Below are positions 27,062-37,264 of a stretch of 64,000 nucleotides of DNA, in pieces. The DNA lies in assembly GCF_022024055.1 (NCBI RefSeq), contig NZ_CP091788.1:2108001-2172000 (forward strand), given 5' to 3'. The notes beneath the pieces were generated by a model that searched no databases, had not been told where the DNA came from, and saw only the letters and a list, made by a program, of their open reading frames with translations. This stretch comes from Prevotella sp. E2-28. GTDB taxonomy: Bacteria > Bacteroidota > Bacteroidia > Bacteroidales > Bacteroidaceae. Position 1 is the first letter of the stretch. Each line of letters begins with the position of its first letter. Position numbers and translations under genes: made by a program.

Positions 27062-28830
27062 CAAAGAACGTTCAGCCGTTGCAGGACTTCAACTGGGACG
27101 AGTTTGAAAATGGCACCGTAAGTGGCGTAAGCAAAGAAGAGCTTGACAAGGCTTACGATGAGACCCTGAACAAAGTAGCCGATCATCAGGTTGTTGAGGG
27201 TAAGGTCATCTCAGTTGACAAGAAGGAAGTTGTAGTCAACATTGGCTACAAGAGCGACGGTATCATCCCCGCTGGTGAGTTCCGCTACAACCCCGACCTG
27301 AAAGAGGGTGACGTAGTAGAAGTCTATGTGGAGACCGCTGAGGACAAGAAGGGCCAGTTGGTACTTTCTCACAAGAAAGCTCGTCTTAGCCAGGCTTGGG
27401 ACCGTGTGAACCAGGCTCTCGACGATCAGGAGATTGTACAGGGCTACATCAAGTGCCGCACAAAGGGTGGTATGATTGTAGACGTATTTGGTATCGAGGC
27501 CTTCCTGCCCGGCAGTCAGATCGACGTTCATCCCATACGCGACTACGACCAGTTCGTTGGCAAGACTATGGAGTTCAAGATCGTGAAGATCAACCAGGAG
27601 TTCCGCAACGTAGTTGTAAGCCACAAGGCCCTCATCGAGCAGGAGCTCGAGGCTCAGAAGCAGGAGATCATCTCTCGCCTGGAGAAGGGTCAGATCCTCG
27701 AGGGTACTGTCAAGAACATCACCTCTTACGGTGTGTTTGTTGACCTCGGTGGTGTTGACGGACTGATTCACATCACAGACCTGTCTTGGGGCCGCATCGA
27801 CGATCCTAAGAAGGTTGTTGAGCTCGACCAGAAGATCAACGTTGTTATCCTCGACTTCGATGAGGAGAAGAAGCGTATCGCTCTCGGTCTGAAGCAGCTC
27901 ACTCCTCATCCTTGGGATGCTCTGGACGCTGACCTCAAGGTTGGTGACCACATCAAGGGTAAGGTTGTCGTTATTGCCGACTACGGTGCATTCGTTGAGG
28001 TTCAGCCCGGTGTTGAGGGTCTGATCCACGTTTCAGAGATGTCATGGAGCCAGCACCTCCGTTCAGCTCAGGAGTTCCTGAAGGTTGGCGACGAGGTAGA
28101 GGCTGTTATCCTGACTCTGGATCGCGAGGAGCGCAAGATGTCTCTGGGTATCAAGCAGATGAAGGAAGATCCTTGGGAGGCTATCGAAGTTAAGTACCCC
28201 GTTGGCAGCAAGCACGTTGCAAAGGTTCGCAACTTCACCAACTTCGGTGTATTTGTTGAACTGGAAGAAGGCGTTGACGGCCTGATTCACATCAGCGACC
28301 TGAGCTGGACCAAGAAGGTTAAGCACCCCAGTGAGTTCACACAGGTTGGTGCACAGATTGACGTTATCGTACTCGACATCGACAAGGAGAACCGTCGTCT
28401 GAGCCTCGGTCACAAGCAGCTTGAGGATAATCCTTGGGACGCATTCGAGGAGAAGTACACTGTAGGTTCTGTTCACACTGGTAAGATCACAGAGGTTCTG
28501 GAGAAGGGCGCCGTTGTTTCTCTCGAAGAGAACGTTGAGGGCTTCGCAACTCCTAAGCACCTCGTTAAGGAGGACGGCTCACAGGCTCAGCAGGGCGAGG
28601 AGCTCGAATTCAAGGTAATCGAGTTCAACAAGGACAGCAAGCGCATTATCCTCAGCCACAGCCGCACCTTCGAGGATGCACAGCGTGAGGAGAAGCGTGC
28701 AGCTCGCAAGACCGCAGCTCCTAAGAAGAAGGACGACGCAGTGAAGATTGAGAACGTTGCAGCTAGCACCACACTTGGTGACCTCGATGTTCTGGCTAAT
28801 CTGAAAGCTCAGATGGAGAAGGGCGAGTAA
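27049..28830 (+). CDS. rpsA: 30S ribosomal protein S1
   Basis: 593 residues with six S1 RNA-binding repeats, starting near residues 49, 137, 215, 301, 386 and 471 (for example VEGKVISVDKKEVVVNIGYKSDG, LEGTVKNITSYGVFVDLGGVDGLIHITDLSW). Repeats 3-5 are the best conserved. It helps the 30S subunit bind and unfold mRNA; Bacteroidota S1 is important because they lack strong Shine-Dalgarno use. The C-terminus is Lys/Ala-rich. The codon use is strongly biased, as expected of a highly expressed gene, which explains the long spurious antisense frames. Confidence 0.97.
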   Translation: MSELTKNVQPLQDFNWDEFENGTVSGVSKEELDKAYDETLNKVADHQVVEGKVISVDKKEVVVNIGYKSDGIIPAGEFRYNPDLKEGDVVEVYVETAEDKKGQLVLSHKKARLSQAWDRVNQALDDQEIVQGYIKCRTKGGMIVDVFGIEAFLPGSQIDVHPIRDYDQFVGKTMEFKIVKINQEFRNVVVSHKALIEQELEAQKQEIISRLEKGQILEGTVKNITSYGVFVDLGGVDGLIHITDLSWGRIDDPKKVVELDQKINVVILDFDEEKKRIALGLKQLTPHPWDALDADLKVGDHIKGKVVVIADYGAFVEVQPGVEGLIHVSEMSWSQHLRSAQEFLKVGDEVEAVILTLDREERKMSLGIKQMKEDPWEAIEVKYPVGSKHVAKVRNFTNFGVFVELEEGVDGLIHISDLSWTKKVKHPSEFTQVGAQIDVIVLDIDKENRRLSLGHKQLEDNPWDAFEEKYTVGSVHTGKITEVLEKGAVVSLEENVEGFATPKHLVKEDGSQAQQGEELEFKVIEFNKDSKRIILSHSRTFEDAQREEKRAARKTAAPKKKDDAVKIENVAASTTLGDLDVLANLKAQMEKGE

Positions 28831-28859
28831 TTCGCACTTAACCATAGCAAAACATACCA

Positions 28860-28902
28860 AATGAAGCCTGGCTCAAAAAGAGAGCTAGGCTTCATTCTTT
28901 TT
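28860..28902 (+). terminator. rpsA terminator
   Basis: A 15-pair stem (AATGAAGCCTGGCTC with GAGCTAGGCTTCATT, one G-U pair) followed by CTTTTT. Confidence 0.92.
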
Positions 28903-28954
28903 AAATATTCGTTAAAACTATAGGCCGATGAACACCTAATTCATTTTTTATTAC

Positions 28955-28962
28955 TAACTTTG
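28955..28962 (+). promoter_or_regulatory. -7 element for recJ-recQ
   Basis: TAACTTTG lies between the rpsA terminator and recJ, 64 bases before the recJ ATG. No clear -33 box is seen. Confidence 0.5.
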
Positions 28963-29026
28963 TATGCTATTTTGCCGTAATAGGCGATTTTGGCCCCTAA
29001 AGCGAAAACAAAAAGAAAACAATATA

Positions 29027-30751
29027 ATGAATTTTAAATGGAATTACGAACCGCCTACACCCGATCGCAAGCAACTGGCTGAGGAACTGGCCGAAAAAAT
29101 AGGAATGAGTCCTATTCTGGCAGAATTACTCATCCAAAGAGGCATCAAGACTGAAAGTGCTGCAAAGCGATTCTTCAGGCCCATGCTCAACGAGCTTATA
29201 GATCCATTCTTGATGAACGATATGGATATAGCCGTTGACAGGCTGAACGATGCGATGGGGCGTAAAGAGCGCATCATGATTTATGGCGACTATGATGTGG
29301 ACGGCTGTACGGCTGTAGCACTGGTCTATAAATTCCTGTTGCAGTTCTATTCTAACATTGAGTATTATATTCCCGATCGTTATGAAGAAGGCTACGGCAT
29401 CAGCCGTAAGGGGTTGGATTATGCGGCAGAGACAGGAGTAAAACTGATTATCGTACTTGACTGCGGCATTAAGGCTATTGACGAGATTGCATACGCGAAA
29501 TCCCTTGGCATAGACTTCATCATCTGTGACCACCACGTTCCAGACGACGAATTGCCATGCGCAGTAGCTATTCTGAATCCCAAGCGAGCAGATTCTACAT
29601 ACCCATTTAAGCATCTATGTGGCTGTGGCGTAGGCTTTAAGTTCATGCAGGCTTTTGCCAAGAACAATGGCATCCCTTTCTCGCAACTGATTCCCCTACT
29701 CGATTTCTGCGCCGTCAGCATCGCTGCAGACATCGTACCCGTGACCGGTGAGAATCGCATAATGGCTTTTCACGGTCTGAAGCAACTGAATCAGAATCCA
29801 TCCGTAGGCCTGAAAGCTATCATCGAGATATGCGGTTTGACAGGACGCGAACTGACTATGAGCGATATCATTTTCAAGATAGGACCTCGCATTAACGCCA
29901 GTGGACGCGTGCAGAACGGAACTGAGACTGTAGATCTGCTAGTAGAGAAAGATATGCAGAAAGCACTGGCCGAAGCAATCCATATCAACGAATATAACGA
30001 TCAGCGTCGAGACATAGACAAGCAGATGACAGAAGAGGCCAACCAAATTGTGGCGCGCCTGGAAAGTCAGGAACATCAGTCTGCTATCGTACTATATGGT
30101 GAAGGTTGGAAAAAAGGCGTTGTAGGTATTGTTGCTTCTCGCATGACAGATATGTATTTCCGTCCAACAGTAGTACTTTCATGCAACAACGGAATAGCCT
30201 CTGGTTCTGCGCGTAGCGTAGCTGGTTATGACGTATATGATGCTATTAAGAACTGCCGTGATTTGCTTGAGAACTTTGGTGGCCATACCTATGCCGTAGG
30301 CCTCACACTTCGCGTAGAAAATATTCCAGAATTCCGCCGTCGATTCCAACAATATGTTAGCGAGCATATTCATACGCGTCAGACTGAAGCTTCACTTGAC
30401 ATAGAAGCAGAAATCGACTTTAAAGACATTACGAAGAAATTACAGAATGATCTTAAGAAGTTCGCGCCTTATGGCCCCGAAAACCCCAAGCCCCTATTCT
30501 GCACACGTGGTGTATATGACTACGGCACATCAAAGGTAGTAGGCAAGCAACAAGAGCATATCAAGTTAGAACTAGTCGATTCACGTTCCAGCAATGTAAT
30601 GAATGGCATCGCTTTTGGCCAAAGTCAAGCTGCACGTTATATCAAATCAAAGCGTTCATTTGACATTTGCTATACTATAGAAGAGAATATCTACAAGCGG
30701 GGCGAGGTACAGCTACAGATAGAAGATATCAAACCCTCCGAAGAGATTTGA
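29027..30751 (+). CDS. recJ: Single-stranded-DNA-specific exonuclease RecJ
   Basis: A 574-residue DHH-family 5'-3' exonuclease used in recombination and repair. The motifs are YGDYDVDG (87-93), DCGIKA, CDHHVP and, after the linker, the DHHA1 domain with GRVQNGTETVDLL and ASGSARSV. The start MNFKWNYEPP is a typical N-terminus; a start 21 codons upstream would sit at the promoter. recQ follows with a 19-base gap, so the two repair genes are probably one transcript. Confidence 0.95.
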   Translation: MNFKWNYEPPTPDRKQLAEELAEKIGMSPILAELLIQRGIKTESAAKRFFRPMLNELIDPFLMNDMDIAVDRLNDAMGRKERIMIYGDYDVDGCTAVALVYKFLLQFYSNIEYYIPDRYEEGYGISRKGLDYAAETGVKLIIVLDCGIKAIDEIAYAKSLGIDFIICDHHVPDDELPCAVAILNPKRADSTYPFKHLCGCGVGFKFMQAFAKNNGIPFSQLIPLLDFCAVSIAADIVPVTGENRIMAFHGLKQLNQNPSVGLKAIIEICGLTGRELTMSDIIFKIGPRINASGRVQNGTETVDLLVEKDMQKALAEAIHINEYNDQRRDIDKQMTEEANQIVARLESQEHQSAIVLYGEGWKKGVVGIVASRMTDMYFRPTVVLSCNNGIASGSARSVAGYDVYDAIKNCRDLLENFGGHTYAVGLTLRVENIPEFRRRFQQYVSEHIHTRQTEASLDIEAEIDFKDITKKLQNDLKKFAPYGPENPKPLFCTRGVYDYGTSKVVGKQQEHIKLELVDSRSSNVMNGIAFGQSQAARYIKSKRSFDICYTIEENIYKRGEVQLQIEDIKPSEEI

Positions 30752-30770
30752 GGTTGGAGATTTGAGGTTT

Positions 30771-32474
30771 ATGGATGACTTCAAAAAAATCTTGAAGAAA
30801 TACTGGGGCTACGATGATTTTCGAGGAATACAAAAGGAAATCATTGAGTCCATAGGTGCTGGTTACGACACGCTGGGATTGATGCCAACCGGTGGCGGAA
30901 AAAGCATCACCTTTCAGGTTCCTGCTATGGCTCAGGAGGGTGTATGCATTGTCATCACACCACTCATTGCCCTGATGAAAGACCAGGTTAGCAACCTGCG
31001 CAAGCGCGGAATACAGGCATCTGCCATATATTCTGGCCTGTCGCATGATAATATCCTGACAATCTTAGAGAACGCTGTCTTCGGGGGTGTCAAGATTCTG
31101 TATGTATCGCCAGAACGACTCTCGGCACCGCTGTTTCAGGAAAAGCTACGCCACATGAAGGTCAGCTTCATTTGTGTAGATGAAGCCCACTGCATTAGCC
31201 AATGGGGATATGACTTTCGGCCTTCTTACCTCTCTATCTCAGACATCAGAAAAGAACTGCCCGACGTTCCCATCTTAGCGCTTACAGCTACAGCTACTCC
31301 AGAAGTCATAGACGACATACAAGAACGTCTGGGCTTTCGTGAGAAACGTGTATTCAAGATGAGTTTTGTTCGAAAGAATCTAGCATACGTAGTCAGGCAC
31401 ACATCAAACAAAATAGCACAACTCACCCATATTCTGAACAGTATCAACGGCTCTGCAATTGTCTATGTAAGAAGCCGGCAGAGAACTAAAGAGTATGCCG
31501 ACATGCTGAATAGTACAGGTATCAGTGCCACTTTTTATCACGCGGGACTAGAGAACACAGAAAAAGATAAGCGTCAGAAAGCATGGCAGGAAGACTGTGT
31601 GCGCGTAATGGTAGCTACCAATGCGTTTGGAATGGGGATCGACAAACCTGACGTACGTTGCGTTATCCATATTGACTGTCCTGATTGTATAGAAGCCTAT
31701 TTCCAAGAAGCTGGTCGCGGAGGACGTGACGGGAAAAAGGCATATGCAGTATTACTTTATGACCATAGTGACAGAGCAAAACTACAAAGACGCATCACCG
31801 ACACATTCCCAGACAAGGAGTATATCAGACAAATATATGACCAATTGGCATATTTCTATCAGATAGCTGTCGGATCTGGTTATAATGCTACATTTGAATT
31901 TCCTATTGAAAGATTCTGTCGAACCTATAAGCGGTTTCCTATCCCAACCGTATCTGCTCTTAACATCCTGACTCGTGCCGGATACATAGATTTTAAAGAA
32001 GAGGAAGACGCACAGGCACGACTGATGTTCTGTATTGGTCGTGATGACCTTTACAAACTACGCGGCAACGAACCACAAGAAGACGCAATAATAGTTGCCC
32101 TTCTACGCAACTACTCAGGTTTATTCCAAGGATATCAGTATATTGACGAAGGTGTACTGGCAGAACAATGTGGCTACACACAACCACAAGTTTATATGAT
32201 TCTGCGTTCACTAACCCAAAAGCGCATCCTGGATTTCATACCACAGAAACACATTCCCTTTATCCGCTATACCCAACGTCGCGAAGAATCTGAGCATTTA
32301 GTCTTCCCTGCTGCCATCTATGACGACTTAAAGACCCGCTTCTCACAACGCATAGACAAAATGCTTGAATACGCCAATTGCGAAAAGATCTGCCGTAGCC
32401 GTATGCTACTCAGATATTTCGGAGAAGCAAAATCAGAGGACTGTGGTCAATGTGATGTCTGCCTGCAAACTTAG
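30771..32474 (+). CDS. recQ: ATP-dependent DNA helicase RecQ
   Basis: A 567-residue 3'-5' helicase. Walker A is PTGGGKS (39-45), the DEAH box is [11 protein letters not shown], motif VI is [10 protein letters not shown]. The RQC zinc site ([16 protein letters not shown]...CGQCDVC) is complete, but the protein ends there and lacks the HRDC domain found in E. coli RecQ (about 610 residues). The gap before it contains a perfect duplication of GATTTGAGGTT. Its last bases overlap the convergent panD stop. Confidence 0.94.
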   Translation: MDDFKKILKKYWGYDDFRGIQKEIIESIGAGYDTLGLMPTGGGKSITFQVPAMAQEGVCIVITPLIALMKDQVSNLRKRGIQASAIYSGLSHDNILTILENAVFGGVKILYVSPERLSAPLFQEKLRHMKVSFICVDEAHCISQWGYDFRPSYLSISDIRKELPDVPILALTATATPEVIDDIQERLGFREKRVFKMSFVRKNLAYVVRHTSNKIAQLTHILNSINGSAIVYVRSRQRTKEYADMLNSTGISATFYHAGLENTEKDKRQKAWQEDCVRVMVATNAFGMGIDKPDVRCVIHIDCPDCIEAYFQEAGRGGRDGKKAYAVLLYDHSDRAKLQRRITDTFPDKEYIRQIYDQLAYFYQIAVGSGYNATFEFPIERFCRTYKRFPIPTVSALNILTRAGYIDFKEEEDAQARLMFCIGRDDLYKLRGNEPQEDAIIVALLRNYSGLFQGYQYIDEGVLAEQCGYTQPQVYMILRSLTQKRILDFIPQKHIPFIRYTQRREESEHLVFPAAIYDDLKTRFSQRIDKMLEYANCEKICRSRMLLRYFGEAKSEDCGQCDVCLQT

Positions 32475-32815
32475 GCAAGACGATTGTCACGAGGGAATAC
32501 CACCGTAGGTTTGAAGCTTTTAGCCTCTTCAAAATCCATCAAAGCATACGAAATAATGATAACCGTATCACCAACTTGAACCCTACGGGCGGCTGCGCCA
32601 TTCAAACATATACATCCACTTCCACGTTCACCCTTGATAATATAGGTCTCAAAACGTTCGCCATTATTATTGTCAAGAATCTGCACCTTCTCACCCGCAA
32701 TCATATTAGCAGCATCCATCAAATCTTCATCAATGGTGATACTGCCCATATAATTCAAGTTCGCTTCAGTCACCTGCACACAGTGCAACTTGGATTTCAT
32801 CACTTCTATCATCAT
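32471..32815 (-). CDS. panD: Aspartate 1-decarboxylase
   Basis: Makes beta-alanine for pantothenate and CoA synthesis. The 114-residue proenzyme self-cleaves between Gly24 and Ser25 (NYMGSITID) to make the pyruvoyl cofactor. [12 protein letters not shown] and the ISY segment are conserved. It lies five bases downstream of panC, so beta-alanine production and its use are encoded together. Confidence 0.95.
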   Translation of the reverse strand: MMIEVMKSKLHCVQVTEANLNYMGSITIDEDLMDAANMIAGEKVQILDNNNGERFETYIIKGERGSGCICLNGAAARRVQVGDTVIIISYALMDFEEAKSFKPTVVFPRDNRLA

Positions 32816-32820
32816 GGTGC

Positions 32821-33672
32821 TTATTCCTTATATTTTATATGGTCAATCAAACGAATGGGTGTTTTACCACAATAGACAGTTATACATCCTACGACATAAG
32901 GAGAATCTTCCCATTCTGCCAAATCCTGCAAAGTATTGCCATCAACGATAGAGAAATATTCCACATCAAGGCCATCCACTTTATTAATATCAGCTACAAC
33001 TTTATCATGAGTCTCCTTCAGCGTATGCTTCTTCGCATAGACAACACTATCCTTCAAGGCTTTATAAATAGCAGGAGCAATAGCTCTTTCATCTGGTGCC
33101 AACAGACTGTTACGACTACTACGTGCCAACCCATCATCATCACGAACAATAGGACATTCTACTATCTGTACCGCGATACCTAATTGACGTACCATAGCCT
33201 TCACAACAGCAATCTGCTGCCAGTCTTTCTCACCAAAATAAGCTCTATCTGGTCGAACGATATAAAATAAACGGCTAACTACCTGACAAACACCATTAAA
33301 ATGGCCTGGACGATGAGCGCCCTCCATTACCGTAGAAACTGGCGGAAATTCAAAATGACGCGTATCAGGAGTTGGATACATCTCTTCCACCTCTGGAGCT
33401 AACACATAATCGGCGCCACATTCTTCCAATAATCGGCAGTCAGCCTCCAAGTCACGAGGATAGTTTTTTAAATCATTCTTATCATTAAACTGAGTGGGAT
33501 TTACAAAGACTGACACTACAGTCACTCCATTTTCACTCACACTACGTCTTACCAACGATGCGTGACCCTCATGTAAAGCCCCCATCGTAGGTACTAAACC
33601 AATTTCCTTTCCCTGTTTGCGTTCTTCAAAAAGCGCATTTTGCAGGTCAACAATCTTTTTAAAAACCTTCAT
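32821..33672 (-). CDS. panC: Pantothenate synthetase
   Basis: Joins pantoate and beta-alanine with ATP. 283 residues from the ATG giving [26 protein letters not shown] holds the HIGH-type motif (HEGH 34-37) and DGLARSSRN the KMSKS-like loop. GEKDWQQ and the pantoate site FVNPTQF are intact. Normal length for the family. Confidence 0.95.
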   Translation of the reverse strand: MKVFKKIVDLQNALFEERKQGKEIGLVPTMGALHEGHASLVRRSVSENGVTVVSVFVNPTQFNDKNDLKNYPRDLEADCRLLEECGADYVLAPEVEEMYPTPDTRHFEFPPVSTVMEGAHRPGHFNGVCQVVSRLFYIVRPDRAYFGEKDWQQIAVVKAMVRQLGIAVQIVECPIVRDDDGLARSSRNSLLAPDERAIAPAIYKALKDSVVYAKKHTLKETHDKVVADINKVDGLDVEYFSIVDGNTLQDLAEWEDSPYVVGCITVYCGKTPIRLIDHIKYKE

Positions 33673-33790
33673 TTTTAATAGACACCAATTAATTTGGCGG
33701 TGCAAAATAACAACAATTTTCTCAAATATGGAAAAAAAACACTAAAAATAAGCCTATAAAATGTCACTTTTTCCTAAAATCACACATTTC

Positions 33791-33823
33791 TTGCCGTTAT
33801 TTCCAAATTATTTCGTACCTTTG
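33791..33823 (+). promoter_or_regulatory. Promoter of the glycogen synthase-like gene
   Basis: TTG at 33791-33793, 22 bases, TACCTTTG at 33816-33823; the ATG is 22 bases downstream. Confidence 0.6.
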
Positions 33824-33844
33824 CAAAGCATTAATTACAAAAAG

Positions 33845-34654
33845 ATGGCAAAGAAGAAGATTCTATTCATCAACCAAGAAATATCCCCATACGTTCCAGA
33901 AAACGCTATGTCGGTTATGGGACGCGAGTTACCTCGCACCATGCAAGAGAGAAATCATGAGATACGTACATTCATGCCCAAATGGGGCACTATCAATGAA
34001 CGTCGCGGACAGCTTCACGAAGTCATCCGCCTTTCTGGTATGAACCTCATTATTGATGACACGGACCACCCGCTTATCATCAAGGTTGCATCTATCCCAA
34101 CATCTCGTGTACAGGTATATTTTATTGATAATGATGACTATTTCTCTAATCGTCAGATGACTGTCGATGAAAATGGCATAGATTATCCCGACAACGGAGA
34201 ACGCGCTATTTTCTTTGCACGTGGTGTGTTAGAGACGGTAAAAAAGCAGTGTTGGGTGCCTGATATTATCCACTGTCAAGGATGGATGAGTGGCGTTGTT
34301 CCTTTTTATATAAAAACTGCCTATAAAGACGAGCCCTCATTTGCCAACACAAAAGTAGTTACTTCACTTTTCGCAAAGGATGCAAAAAGCGACTTTGGCA
34401 CTAATTTCAAGCAGTGTGTAGAGTTCCGCGATGCGAAAGCCGATATGCTGTCAGACTATAGCGATCAATTTACATTCGACGAGTTCTGGAAACTTGCTAT
34501 TGATTATAGCGATGGAGTTATTCTTGCCGACAAAGATTCCGATAAGGCTCTGCAGAAATATGCAAAAGACAAGAATATACCTTTATTAGGTTTCCAAGGC
34601 GAGGATTTTGGTGATGCATACGAAGCATTTTACGACCAGATAAGTCCCGAATAA
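33845..34654 (+). CDS. Glycogen/starch synthase-like protein (GT5 N-terminal domain only)
   Basis: 269 residues that match only the N-terminal Rossmann half of GT5 glycogen synthases (KKKILFINQEISPYVPENAMSVMGRELPRTMQERNHEIRTFMPKWG). The C-terminal nucleotide-sugar domain of a full enzyme (about 480 residues) is absent, and there is no remnant after the stop, so this is a natural short form seen in Bacteroidales rather than a broken gene. Whether it has transferase activity is doubtful. It is followed after 19 bases by the DUF4270 lipoprotein. Confidence 0.75.
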   Translation: MAKKKILFINQEISPYVPENAMSVMGRELPRTMQERNHEIRTFMPKWGTINERRGQLHEVIRLSGMNLIIDDTDHPLIIKVASIPTSRVQVYFIDNDDYFSNRQMTVDENGIDYPDNGERAIFFARGVLETVKKQCWVPDIIHCQGWMSGVVPFYIKTAYKDEPSFANTKVVTSLFAKDAKSDFGTNFKQCVEFRDAKADMLSDYSDQFTFDEFWKLAIDYSDGVILADKDSDKALQKYAKDKNIPLLGFQGEDFGDAYEAFYDQISPE

Positions 34655-34673
34655 CCGTTAGAAGACAACAGAT

Positions 34674-36176
34674 ATGAAAATTCTCAACTATTATATGGCC
34701 GGTGTCGTATTAACGGCAATGGCCTTTTCTTCTTGTGACGAGAATACGGCCTCAATAGGACAGTCACTGACAAGTGATGAGGACCAACTTGATGTTACTG
34801 CTGAAGTATTTGATGTTCAAACACGCACCGTGATTGCCGATACAATATTTGACAATACAAGTGACGAGCATCTTGGCTCTGTTTTTACACAAGGCGGAAC
34901 TTGCTATTTGGGAATGGTTCGTGATCCGGAAACACAGGCTGACGTCAAAAGTGAATTTGCCACACAGTTCCATATACTTGATGTCACTACGATTCCCGAG
35001 GCAAAGAAATTTCTCAGTATAGCCGATGGTAAACCGATTGCAGATTCTTGCGATTTGATTCTTTACGTCAGCAACCCTTTTAATACAGAAGACACATTAG
35101 CCTCCGTAAAGATGACCGTCCACGAACTGGAACAGACATTGGAGCCAGGATTAAAATACTATTCAGACTTCAATCCTATCAAACTTGGCATGGTTAGACA
35201 AGAAGGACTCAACAAGAACAAGATGTTCTCATACAGAAACCTCCAAGATAAAGATAGTCTTCGCGGCACATCAAGCTATCTTAATAATATCCGCATTTCG
35301 CTCAACGAGCCTTATACAGATAAGGAAGGTTTGATGTATAACAACTATGGAACATACATTATCAGAAAGTATCATGAGCACCCTGAATATTTCAACAACT
35401 CGTATGCTTTCAGTCATCATGTATGCCCAGGTTTCTTCTTTGAGATTACCGATGGCTATGGTTTTCACGCGAAAGTCTCGAACATCGGCCTGCGCCTCTA
35501 TTACACAATACAAGGTGACACTTCCGTAGTCAATAGCGGAATTACACTGGCAGGAACACGTGAGGTTCAGCAGAGCACACTTATCACCAACAACAAACAG
35601 GCAATCAAGAAACTCGCAGAAGAGACCACCCATACTTATATCAAGTCACCTGCCGGTCTATTCACAGAAGTTACTTTACCTATTAAAGATATTAAGAAAG
35701 ATCACATTAGTGACTCTCTCATTGCCGCAAAGATTTCGTTCCAACGTATCAACGATGAATCAAACGATAGTCGTATGTTCGGCATACCTAATACTCTTTT
35801 GATGGTTCAAGAGGATAGTCTTAAGAGTTTCTTCGAGGGAAACAATGTGCCAGACCTCACCTCTTCATTCTATGCCAATTACAACTACATCAGTTCAACA
35901 TACAGCGCGACAAACACTTACAACTTTGTCAACATATCTTCACTCATTTCAAAGATGTGGAACCAGTACCAAGAAGGCATTAAGAATGATGCAGGATGGG
36001 AATTAAAGCATCCCAACTGGAACAAAGTACTACTCGTCCCGATTTCCTACGAGAGTGGCTCTTCTACAAATGCTCAACATGATATGTCGCTCACAAGCAC
36101 ACGTCTTGTTGGAGGAGCAAACAACCCCTACGATGCAGTAAAGATTAATATTGTATACGCTAAATTCAAGAGATAA
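34674..36176 (+). CDS. DUF4270 family lipoprotein
   Basis: 500 residues with a lipoprotein signal peptide (MAFSSCDEN, lipobox Cys21). The rest is beta-rich with the family start DENTASIGQSL...DVTAEVFDVQTRTVIADT. DUF4270 proteins are outer-membrane or surface lipoproteins of Bacteroidota with no assigned function. No membrane segments. It is probably co-transcribed with the preceding synthase-like gene, an arrangement that recurs in the order. Confidence 0.85.
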   Translation: MKILNYYMAGVVLTAMAFSSCDENTASIGQSLTSDEDQLDVTAEVFDVQTRTVIADTIFDNTSDEHLGSVFTQGGTCYLGMVRDPETQADVKSEFATQFHILDVTTIPEAKKFLSIADGKPIADSCDLILYVSNPFNTEDTLASVKMTVHELEQTLEPGLKYYSDFNPIKLGMVRQEGLNKNKMFSYRNLQDKDSLRGTSSYLNNIRISLNEPYTDKEGLMYNNYGTYIIRKYHEHPEYFNNSYAFSHHVCPGFFFEITDGYGFHAKVSNIGLRLYYTIQGDTSVVNSGITLAGTREVQQSTLITNNKQAIKKLAEETTHTYIKSPAGLFTEVTLPIKDIKKDHISDSLIAAKISFQRINDESNDSRMFGIPNTLLMVQEDSLKSFFEGNNVPDLTSSFYANYNYISSTYSATNTYNFVNISSLISKMWNQYQEGIKNDAGWELKHPNWNKVLLVPISYESGSSTNAQHDMSLTSTRLVGGANNPYDAVKINIVYAKFKR

Positions 36177-36187
36177 TATCACGGAAT

Positions 36188-36316
36188 ATGGCCGATGGAT
36201 ATCTAGAGAAACGACAACAAGACTACGAAACACGTAAAGCCGAATATCTTAGAAAGAAAAAACATCTTCCAAAGATTAGTCGAAGAATTGAAAGGCCAGA
36301 AGATGAAGCTTTATAA
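36188..36316 (+). CDS. Small basic protein of 42 residues
   Basis: The frame encodes MADGYLEKRQQDYETRKAEY followed by a Lys/Arg-rich tail ending RRIERPEDEAL. The start MAD.YLEK resembles a group of short Bacteroidales proteins that I recall only loosely. It lies 12 bases after the DUF4270 stop and ends just before a strong terminator, so it is transcribed. Likely soluble and helical. Function unknown. Confidence 0.55.
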   Translation: MADGYLEKRQQDYETRKAEYLRKKKHLPKISRRIERPEDEAL

Positions 36317-36318
36317 CA

Positions 36319-36359
36319 ACAAAGAATGGGAAGTCGTTTAACGACTTCCCATTCTTTGT
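36319..36359. terminator. Bidirectional terminator, 19-bp perfect stem
   Basis: Bases 36319-36337 pair perfectly with 36341-36359 around a TTA loop. T-rich stretches flank it on both strands. It separates the small basic protein gene from the convergent methyltransferase gene, whose stop codon lies in the loop. Confidence 0.85.
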
Positions 36360-37135
36360 CTAACTGCTTCAAACAATAATATTGCTGCCGATACCGAAAC
36401 ATTCAATGAATCTAATTGTCCAAGCATCGGAATACGTATATGAGCATCAGCCGCCTCACGCCATTGATTTGTCAAACCAGTAGCCTCTGTACCCATTACT
36501 ATAGCTGTTCCGCAACACATATCTGTATCATAATACAATTTTGAATCCTGCAGTTGAGCTGTAAGAATTCTTATTCCGCGAGCTTTCAGATAACGTATAC
36601 ATTCTTCTGAAGAAGCGGCGACAGTAGGAACAGTAAACAATGCACCAATACTTGCACGAATCAGATTCGGATTATACAAGTCTGTCAAAGGGTCGCAAAC
36701 TATCACAGCATCTGCACCTGCAGCATCAGCAGAACGCAATACAGCCCCAAGATTGCCTGGTTTCTCGACACTCTCTAATACAACAATTAACGGATGTTCT
36801 GATAATGGCAAATTCTCCAGATGCATATGTTTCATACGCATTACAGCCACTACGCCTTCTGTACTATCACGATAAGCAATCTTTTCATATACCTGAGGCG
36901 TCACTTCATACGATTGGCTGACTATCAAATCATCTATTGATTCGCCTAGAAGTGAACGACAAAAGAAAAGACTTTCAATTTCATAGCCCTTACTCACACA
37001 ATGGCGCAACTCACGCAATCCCTCAACGACAAACTGGTCGGACTTTCTACGCTCCGACGATTTTTGCTGAAGCAACACCAGTTGCTTCACTTTCTGATTT
37101 TGCAAACTTGAAATAAAGAGATTCTCTGTTGCCAT
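36338..37135 (-). CDS. SpoU/TrmH-family RNA 2'-O-ribose methyltransferase
   Basis: 265 residues. An N-terminal substrate-binding domain (SSLQNQKVKQLVLLQQKSSERRKSDQFVVEGLRELRHCV) precedes the SPOUT knot: VLESVEKPGNLGAVLRSADAAGADAVI is motif 1, IVMGTEATGLTNQW motif 2 and IPMLGQLDSLNVSVSAAILLFEAVRQR motif 3. It uses SAM to methylate a ribose in rRNA or tRNA; which one is not clear from sequence. Its start is five bases from the 3' end of the interrupted tRNA-Gly, so integration of the prophage removed its native upstream region. Confidence 0.9.
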   Translation of the reverse strand: MATENLFISSLQNQKVKQLVLLQQKSSERRKSDQFVVEGLRELRHCVSKGYEIESLFFCRSLLGESIDDLIVSQSYEVTPQVYEKIAYRDSTEGVVAVMRMKHMHLENLPLSEHPLIVVLESVEKPGNLGAVLRSADAAGADAVIVCDPLTDLYNPNLIRASIGALFTVPTVAASSEECIRYLKARGIRILTAQLQDSKLYYDTDMCCGTAIVMGTEATGLTNQWREAADAHIRIPMLGQLDSLNVSVSAAILLFEAVRQRMGSR

Positions 37136-37140
37136 TTTCG

Positions 37141-37183
37141 AGCGGAATACGGGACTCGAACCCGCGACCCTCGGCTTGGGAAG
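37141..37183 (-). pseudogene. tRNA-Gly(CCC) 3' fragment, prophage attachment site
   Basis: On the minus strand this reads from position 31 of a tRNA, through the anticodon loop TTCCCAA (anticodon CCC), variable region and T arm (GCGGGTTCGAGTCCCGT), to the acceptor strand ATTCCGC and discriminator T. The matching D arm and 5' acceptor strand (which would be GCGGAAT) are absent: sequence beyond 37183 cannot pair. This is the displaced 3' piece left when an element integrates in a tRNA gene. The restored tRNA should be at the other prophage end, outside the window. Confidence 0.85.
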
Positions 37184-37239
37184 TTTGGCACTGTGTCTGA
37201 AACACCCGTAACAAAGGGCTTTTTAAGAAGTTAATAATT

Positions 37240-37263
37240 ATTGCTGTACTGATTGCTGTACTG
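37240..37263 (+). repeat. Tandem 12-base repeat next to the attachment site
   Basis: ATTGCTGTACTG occurs twice without a gap, 57 bases inside the prophage junction. Tandem repeats near an att core are often integrase or excisionase arm sites; here this is inference. Confidence 0.5.
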
Positions 37264-37264
37264 G

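Noticed and set aside
27211-28029. Antisense open frames over rpsA
   Set aside because: Created by strong codon bias of a highly expressed gene; sense frame has six clear S1 repeats.
37141-37183. Functional tRNA
   Set aside because: The 5' half (acceptor strand, D arm, 5' anticodon stem) is missing; only the 3' part is present.
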